DNA from: Thalassotalea agarivorans
GTDB lineage: Bacteria > Pseudomonadota > Gammaproteobacteria > Enterobacterales > Alteromonadaceae
Assembly: GCF_030295955.1 (NCBI RefSeq)
Contig: NZ_AP027363.1
Span: 2,829,046-2,893,045 of the forward strand
Direction: 5' to 3'
Length of the DNA: 64,000 nt
In this document: piece by piece, positions 59,651 to 64,000 of the stretch
How the letters are laid out: each line of letters opens with the position of its first letter
Numbering within the stretch: the stretch's first letter is position 1
Position numbers and translations under genes: made by a program
The notes under the pieces: generated by a model
Database searches by the model: none
Told to the model about the DNA's origin: nothing
Seen by the model: the letters and a program-made list of their open reading frames with translations, nothing else

Positions 59651-60091
59651 ATGCCAACAAACAAACCTTTAGGTATTTTAGCCCTTGCCGGTGTTGAACC
59701 GTATCAAGAAAAGAAAGGCGAAGAATACATGAACCCTGAGCAACTAGAACATTTTAAAAAGATTCTAGAAGCTTGGCGTAATCAACTTCGTGAAGAAGTA
59801 GATCGTACGGTTACACATATGCAAGATGAAGCTGCTAATTTCCCAGATCCTGTTGATCGAGCAGCGCAAGAAGAAGAGTTCAGTTTAGAGTTAAGAACAC
59901 GTGACCGTGAGCGTAAACTCATCAAGAAAATTGAAAAAACACTTCAGTTAATTGAAGAAGATGATTTCGGTTTCTGTGATGCGTGTGGCATCGAAATAGG
60001 CATTCGTCGTTTAGAGGCACGCCCTACAGCGGACCTTTGTATCGAATGTAAAACATTAGCAGAAATTAAAGAGCGTCAAATGGCAGGTTAG
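59651..60091 (+). CDS. dksA: RNA polymerase-binding transcription factor DksA
   Basis: Secondary-channel factor that works with ppGpp to repress rRNA and activate amino acid promoters. 146 aa from ATG 59651, set by TAGGAG upstream; the open frame extends to 59543 but is unsupported. The coiled coil has the [11 protein letters not shown] tip with the key Asp pair. The zinc finger is CDACGIEIG and CIECKTLAE (CxxC-x17-CxxC). It is expected to act on the rRNA promoters in this window, which have GC-rich discriminators. Confidence 0.97.
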   Translation: MPTNKPLGILALAGVEPYQEKKGEEYMNPEQLEHFKKILEAWRNQLREEVDRTVTHMQDEAANFPDPVDRAAQEEEFSLELRTRDRERKLIKKIEKTLQLIEEDDFGFCDACGIEIGIRRLEARPTADLCIECKTLAEIKERQMAG

Positions 60092-60097
60092 TCCTGC

Positions 60098-60994
60098 ATG
60101 CTCAGTACAGTAAGTCAGCGACCGACTCCTTATCGCGGTCGCTTTGCTCCCTCTCCCTCGGGCCTGTTACACTTTGGCTCCCTGATCGCAGCACTCGCGA
60201 GTTATTTAGACGCAAAAGCCCATCAAGGCCAATGGTTACTTCGAATAGAAGATATCGATCCACCTAGAGAAATGGAAGGAGCTGCCGACCAAATACAACG
60301 TACGCTAGAGGCATACGGCTTGTATTGGGACGAGTCGCCACTTTATCAAAGCCAACAGTCGAGCTATTACAAAGAGTTATTGGCCGAGTTGCATGCTAGG
60401 CGGTTAACCTATCATTGCAATTGCACGCGAGCACAAATAAAAGCTGATGGCGGTATTTACCAAGGTCGCTGTAAAAACAAAGAAGATGTTAGCGCACCTT
60501 ATGCTATTAGACTGAATAATCAGCAAGCTATTTATCAATTCAATGATTTGATTCAAGGTAAAGTCGTCTGTGACAAAGCACTCGCTGCAGAAGACTTTAT
60601 ACTGTTTAGAAAAGACGGGTTATTTGCATATAACTTAGCAGCGGTTGCCGACGATGCCTATCAGAACATTAGTCATGTAATTAGAGGCTGTGATTTACTC
60701 GAACCAACAGCAAGGCAGCTGTCTTTATTTCATACCTTGAATCTGCAAGCGCCGACTTACGGTCATTTTCCTTTAGCAACAACGGATCAAGGATATAAGC
60801 TGAGTAAGCAAAACAAAGCCCCAGCGATAGACTGTAACAACCCCACTCCAACACTAATAGCCGCTTTAAACTTTTTGGGGCTGACAACACCAAAAGAGTT
60901 ATCAGAAGGAACACATACAGAAATTTTAGGTTGGGCCATATCTCATTGGCAACGCCAATTAGTTCCTCAAACCACAACTATCGAAATCAGCTAG
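60098..60994 (+). CDS. gluQ: Glutamyl-Q tRNA(Asp) synthetase
   Basis: Makes glutamyl-queuosine in the wobble position of tRNA-Asp. 298 aa: a GluRS-like catalytic core without anticodon-binding domain. The HIGH motif is in RFAPSPSGLLHFGSL, the zinc-site cysteines are in CNCTRAQIK and GRCKN, and the KMSKS-like motif is YKLSKQNKAP. ATG 60098 follows the dksA stop by 6 bp, so they form an operon. Confidence 0.95.
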   Translation: MLSTVSQRPTPYRGRFAPSPSGLLHFGSLIAALASYLDAKAHQGQWLLRIEDIDPPREMEGAADQIQRTLEAYGLYWDESPLYQSQQSSYYKELLAELHARRLTYHCNCTRAQIKADGGIYQGRCKNKEDVSAPYAIRLNNQQAIYQFNDLIQGKVVCDKALAAEDFILFRKDGLFAYNLAAVADDAYQNISHVIRGCDLLEPTARQLSLFHTLNLQAPTYGHFPLATTDQGYKLSKQNKAPAIDCNNPTPTLIAALNFLGLTTPKELSEGTHTEILGWAISHWQRQLVPQTTTIEIS

Positions 60995-61133
60995 AAGTAC
61001 ACATATTTTCGTAGAAAAAACCATCAAAATACAGCAAAATTAACCGAATTTGCATTCTCATTTATACGCGCTTGGTATATCATACTCGCCTTATTTTTAA
61101 CCAAAACAAGCACTAAATCTATCTTCTAAGGAT

Positions 61134-62534
61134 TTGGTCTACACTAGTTTCTTACATCATTTGATTAAACGAATTTTATCCAAACTTAAGAATGGCAAGG
61201 CGAATATGAAACAGGCCGGCACAACCAAATTGACACGCGATCAACATCCCGTGTCGCGCAAGATGCTGAGCCCAAATGCCGTAAAAGTAATGTATCGTCT
61301 CAACAAAGCTGGCTTCAAGGCTTACTTAGTTGGAGGTGGCGTTAGAGATATTCTGTTAGGTCTTAAACCCAAAGACTTTGATATAGCGACCGATGCAACG
61401 CCAGAACAAGTTAAATCTGTATTTAGAAATTGTCGCTTAATTGGACGCAGATTCCGTTTGGCGCATATTTTGTTTGGAAAGGAAATCATTGAAGTGGCGA
61501 CCTTTAGGGGTCACCATGACGCGAATGAAAAGGCGCATCACGACAAAATATCTAAAAAAAGTAACGAAGGCATGTTACTTCGAGACAATATCTACGGCTC
61601 GATTGAAGAAGATGCGCAGCGACGTGATTTCACCGTCAACGCTTTATATTACGGCGTGGATGATTATTGTGTATATGACTACGCCAATGGTTTGCAAGAT
61701 ATTGCCAATAGGCAAATCCGATTAATTGGTGACCCCGAAACACGTTACCGTGAAGATCCTGTGCGCATGATCAGAGCGATTCGTTTTGCCACTAAGCTGG
61801 ATATGACCATTCATCCAGATACACAGGCGCCTATCGCAGAGCTTTCGTCGTTGATGGGTAATATCCCGCCAGCACGTATGTTTGAAGAATACACCAAAAT
61901 GTTTTTATCGGGCAAAGCGTTGGCTAATTTTGAAATGTTGCGTCAGTACGGTTTGTTCCGCTACTTTTTCCCTGCAGCAGATCGCATGCTAAACGATGAT
62001 AATCCGCAATTACTGGCTTTTATCAGACAAGCTCTGAGCAACACAGATCAACGTATAGCGAATGAACAGCGGGTCACGCCTGCCTTTTTATTAGCTGTTA
62101 TGTTGTGGGTTCCGTTACAACATCATTATCAACGTTTCATGGAAAAGAAAGGCGCCGTTGCACAAGATGCAATGTACGCTGCCATGGGGCAAGTGATCGA
62201 CGAGCAGCAAGCGGCGATCGCGATACCTCGCCGTTTTCAAACGGTGATGCGAGATATATGGATGTTGCAAGAGCGCTTAACTCGTCGCGAAGGAAAGAAA
62301 GCATTTCGACTCGTTACACATCCTAAGTTTAGAGCCGGCTACGACTTCCTATTGCTGCGCGCCGATACTGCAGAAGTAGATAAAGAAACCTTATCTGCGC
62401 TTGCAAAATGGTGGACAGATTTCCAACAAGTGCCTGCACAAACGCAAAACCACATGGTAAAAGCTGTTAATAGTGGAAGAACGACAAAGAAACGTAGTTA
62501 TCGCCGCAGAAAAAAGCCGAGTACAGGTAACTAA
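61134..62534 (+). CDS. pcnB: Poly(A) polymerase I
   Basis: Adds 3' poly(A) tails that promote RNA decay and control plasmid copy number. The open frame gives 466 aa from TTG 61134. An ATG at 61206 with AAGG upstream would give 442 aa. Nucleotidyltransferase motifs are YLVGGGVRDILLGLKPKDFD and IATDATPEQV. The RRDFTVNALYYG segment and the C-terminal Lys/Arg-rich tail with RRRKK are family traits. Upstream codons RILSKLKNG resemble the E. coli N-terminus (RKVLSREE), so a weak non-ATG start is plausible. E. coli pcnB is known to use a non-ATG start. Confidence 0.93.
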   Translation: MVYTSFLHHLIKRILSKLKNGKANMKQAGTTKLTRDQHPVSRKMLSPNAVKVMYRLNKAGFKAYLVGGGVRDILLGLKPKDFDIATDATPEQVKSVFRNCRLIGRRFRLAHILFGKEIIEVATFRGHHDANEKAHHDKISKKSNEGMLLRDNIYGSIEEDAQRRDFTVNALYYGVDDYCVYDYANGLQDIANRQIRLIGDPETRYREDPVRMIRAIRFATKLDMTIHPDTQAPIAELSSLMGNIPPARMFEEYTKMFLSGKALANFEMLRQYGLFRYFFPAADRMLNDDNPQLLAFIRQALSNTDQRIANEQRVTPAFLLAVMLWVPLQHHYQRFMEKKGAVAQDAMYAAMGQVIDEQQAAIAIPRRFQTVMRDIWMLQERLTRREGKKAFRLVTHPKFRAGYDFLLLRADTAEVDKETLSALAKWWTDFQQVPAQTQNHMVKAVNSGRTTKKRSYRRRKKPSTGN

Positions 62535-63019
62535 TGAATACCGTGTTTATTGGTTTAGGGAGTAATTTAGACGACCCTCTAAATCAGCTAAAGCAAGCGA
62601 TTGAAGCATTAAAGCGTTTACCTCAGTCTACGTTAACAGGTGTGTCGTCCTTATATGGCAGCAAACCAATGGGACCGCAAGATCAACCTGATTATGTTAA
62701 TGCCGTTGCACAATTATCTACGTCTTTGGAGCCCATTTTATTACTAGATTCGCTACAAGCCATTGAGCAAGATTTTGGCCGTGAGCGCATTAAACGTTGG
62801 GGCGCGAGAACCTTGGATCTAGACATTTTGCTTTATGGCCAACACATTATCGACGAACCGAGACTTGTTGTGCCCCACTATGGCTTAACTGAACGTGAAT
62901 TTGTGTTGATCCCACTTGCAGAAATTTCCCCAGAATTAACGCTTCCAAACGGACAATCTATCCAAGCATTAGCAGAGACAATTGACCGCAATGGTCTTGA
63001 ACGTCTTTGTACAATATAA
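62534..63019 (+). CDS. folK: 6-hydroxymethyl-dihydropterin pyrophosphokinase
   Basis: HPPK of the folate pathway: transfers pyrophosphate to hydroxymethyl-dihydropterin. 161 aa. The opening FIGLGSNLDDPLNQLKQAI and the signature ERIKRWGARTLDLDILLYG, with its paired Asp metal ligands, are typical. The start ATG overlaps the pcnB stop by 1 nt (TAATG). Confidence 0.97.
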   Translation: MNTVFIGLGSNLDDPLNQLKQAIEALKRLPQSTLTGVSSLYGSKPMGPQDQPDYVNAVAQLSTSLEPILLLDSLQAIEQDFGRERIKRWGARTLDLDILLYGQHIIDEPRLVVPHYGLTEREFVLIPLAEISPELTLPNGQSIQALAETIDRNGLERLCTI

Positions 63020-63076
63020 TAGGCAAAATTTAGCACGCAGTATCTGCTATAACTTTATATAAAAGCGAGTCTACCT

Positions 63077-63871
63077 ATGGCAAAAATCACCACCGCTACA
63101 CTTCGAAAAATGAAAGACAACGGTGAAAAAATCGCAACTATCACCGCATATGATGCAAGTTTTGCGAAGCTTTTTGATCAAGCTGGCGTACATGCCATTT
63201 TAATTGGCGATTCATTAGGCATGGTATTACAAGGCAATGACGATACGCTGCCAGTATCAGTCGATGATATGGCCTATCATACCCGTAGCGTTGCCAATGG
63301 TGTAAGCGAAACCTTAGTAATCGCTGACATGCCATTTATGAGTTATGCCACCAAAACACAAGCGTATGAGAATGCCACTAAGCTTATGCAAGCGGGTGCC
63401 TCAATGGTAAAAATGGAAGGTGGCCGCTGGTTGGTTGACACCATTGAAGGGCTAGTAGAGCGAGGCATTCCTGTGTGTGGTCACTTGGGCCTAACCCCAC
63501 AGTCAGTCAATGTGTTTGGTGGTTTTAAAGTGCAAGGTCGTAGTGAAGAACAAGCTGCTGATATGATTGAGCAAGCCAAAGCACTAGAAAAAGCAGGCGT
63601 GCAGTTAATTGTATTAGAGTGTGTCCCTGCATCATTAGGCAAAGCAATTACAGATGCTGTCAATGTGCCAACAATTGGCATCGGTGCAGGTAAAGAAACA
63701 GACGGTCAAATCTTAGTCATGCACGACGCACTTGGGATTTCATTTAGCTATATGCCAAAGTTCTCTCGCAATTTTCTGGTTGACACCGGCGACATAAAAG
63801 CGGCTGTTGAACTTTATATAAAGGAAGTTCAAAACGGAAACTTCCCTGGTCCTGAGCATACCTTTAACTAA
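63077..63871 (+). CDS. panB: 3-methyl-2-oxobutanoate hydroxymethyltransferase
   Basis: First step of pantothenate synthesis, adding a hydroxymethyl group from methylene-THF to alpha-ketoisovalerate. 264 aa, the usual length. Conserved segments are [15 protein letters not shown], the metal-site [28 protein letters not shown], the [10 protein letters not shown] loop, and [20 protein letters not shown] 63077. It is followed by panC 11 bp on, so the two form an operon. Confidence 0.98.
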   Translation: MAKITTATLRKMKDNGEKIATITAYDASFAKLFDQAGVHAILIGDSLGMVLQGNDDTLPVSVDDMAYHTRSVANGVSETLVIADMPFMSYATKTQAYENATKLMQAGASMVKMEGGRWLVDTIEGLVERGIPVCGHLGLTPQSVNVFGGFKVQGRSEEQAADMIEQAKALEKAGVQLIVLECVPASLGKAITDAVNVPTIGIGAGKETDGQILVMHDALGISFSYMPKFSRNFLVDTGDIKAAVELYIKEVQNGNFPGPEHTFN

Positions 63872-63882
63872 AAGACGCTAAT

Positions 63883-64000
63883 ATGATCACAGTAGACAAC
63901 ATAGAGCAACTTAGACAACAAATTCAAGCGTGGAAACGAGAAGGCCTAACCATAGGTTTTGTACCAACCATGGGCAACTTGCATGCCGGCCATATTTCCT
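63883..64000 (+). CDS. panC: Pantothenate synthetase (cut by right edge)
   Basis: Ligates pantoate and beta-alanine. 39 codons are visible from ATG 63883. The N-terminal ATP-site motif [13 protein letters not shown] is diagnostic. It follows panB by 11 bp. The rest lies beyond the window. Confidence 0.95.
   Translation, partial: MITVDNIEQLRQQIQAWKREGLTIGFVPTMGNLHAGHIS

Overview
The window is chromosomal DNA of a gammaproteobacterium, most likely a marine member of the Alteromonadales (Colwelliaceae or Pseudoalteromonadaceae relatives). I base this on the 16S/23S sequences, moderately AT-rich coding DNA, a Caulobacter-type TonB receptor with a LacI regulator, a vSGLT-like sugar symporter, a PEP-CTERM protein, and familiar gene sets (glnA-DUF4124-glnLG, tyrS/mepM-anmK, fabR/desaturase, sfsA-dksA-gluQ-pcnB-folK-panBC). 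The genus cannot be fixed without a 16S search. Almost everything is housekeeping or core-metabolism DNA. I see no CRISPR array, prophage, integrase, transposase or defence island.

Layout. 1-4100: a left-truncated TonB-dependent receptor and a divergent LacI-family regulator share a region with two near-identical palindromic operators; a 53-aa membrane protein follows. 4189-6904: a compact minus-strand run (dtd, GNAT, NTF2-like, YeeZ-like SDR, small membrane protein, RraB-like), mostly with overlapping or touching ends. 6989-11592: YihY-family membrane protein, typA/bipA and a Na+/sugar symporter, all minus. 12060-16774: nitrogen-control block glnA, a DUF4124 gene, glnL and glnG, with a near-consensus sigma54 promoter, an NtrC palindrome before glnA and a second one just before glnL. 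16799-18787: MerC-domain protein, epmA and a DUF4345-like protein. 18824-19233: three copies of a non-coding repeat. 19246-25385: a complete rRNA operon on the minus strand (16S, tRNA-Ile, tRNA-Ala, 23S, 5S) with two promoters, boxA elements and a terminator.

25618-31563: membrane-anchored RRM protein, trmA, fabR and a divergent desaturase with a FabR-type operator, a SixA-like lipoprotein, a DUF4136 lipoprotein and tyrS. 31725-36078: mepM-like endopeptidase, anmK and ggt (wall turnover and glutathione/peptide metabolism). 36113-39874: two unrecognised proteins, ssb, a thioesterase and a PEP-CTERM protein. 39925-46484: fadH, a YajR-like MFS transporter and uvrA. 46509-51064: a secreted unknown, a split spermidine-synthase-like pair, prpE and a small membrane protein. 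51098-58020: rluF, mrcB (PBP1b), a CNNM/CBS protein and hrpB, all minus. 58196-64000: a small unknown, sfsA, dksA, gluQ, pcnB, folK, panB and the start of panC, all plus.

The clearest regulatory logic is nitrogen control by NtrBC with autoregulation, fatty-acid unsaturation control by FabR on the desaturase, and LacI control of a probable carbohydrate receptor. No strong candidate for a wholly new system was found. The points most worth a second look are the covarying hairpins in the rRNA spacers, the repeat array beside the rRNA terminator, the split spermidine-synthase-like pair whose catalytic half carries a signal peptide, the membrane-anchored RRM protein, and possible Zur-type sites before the MerC-domain gene.
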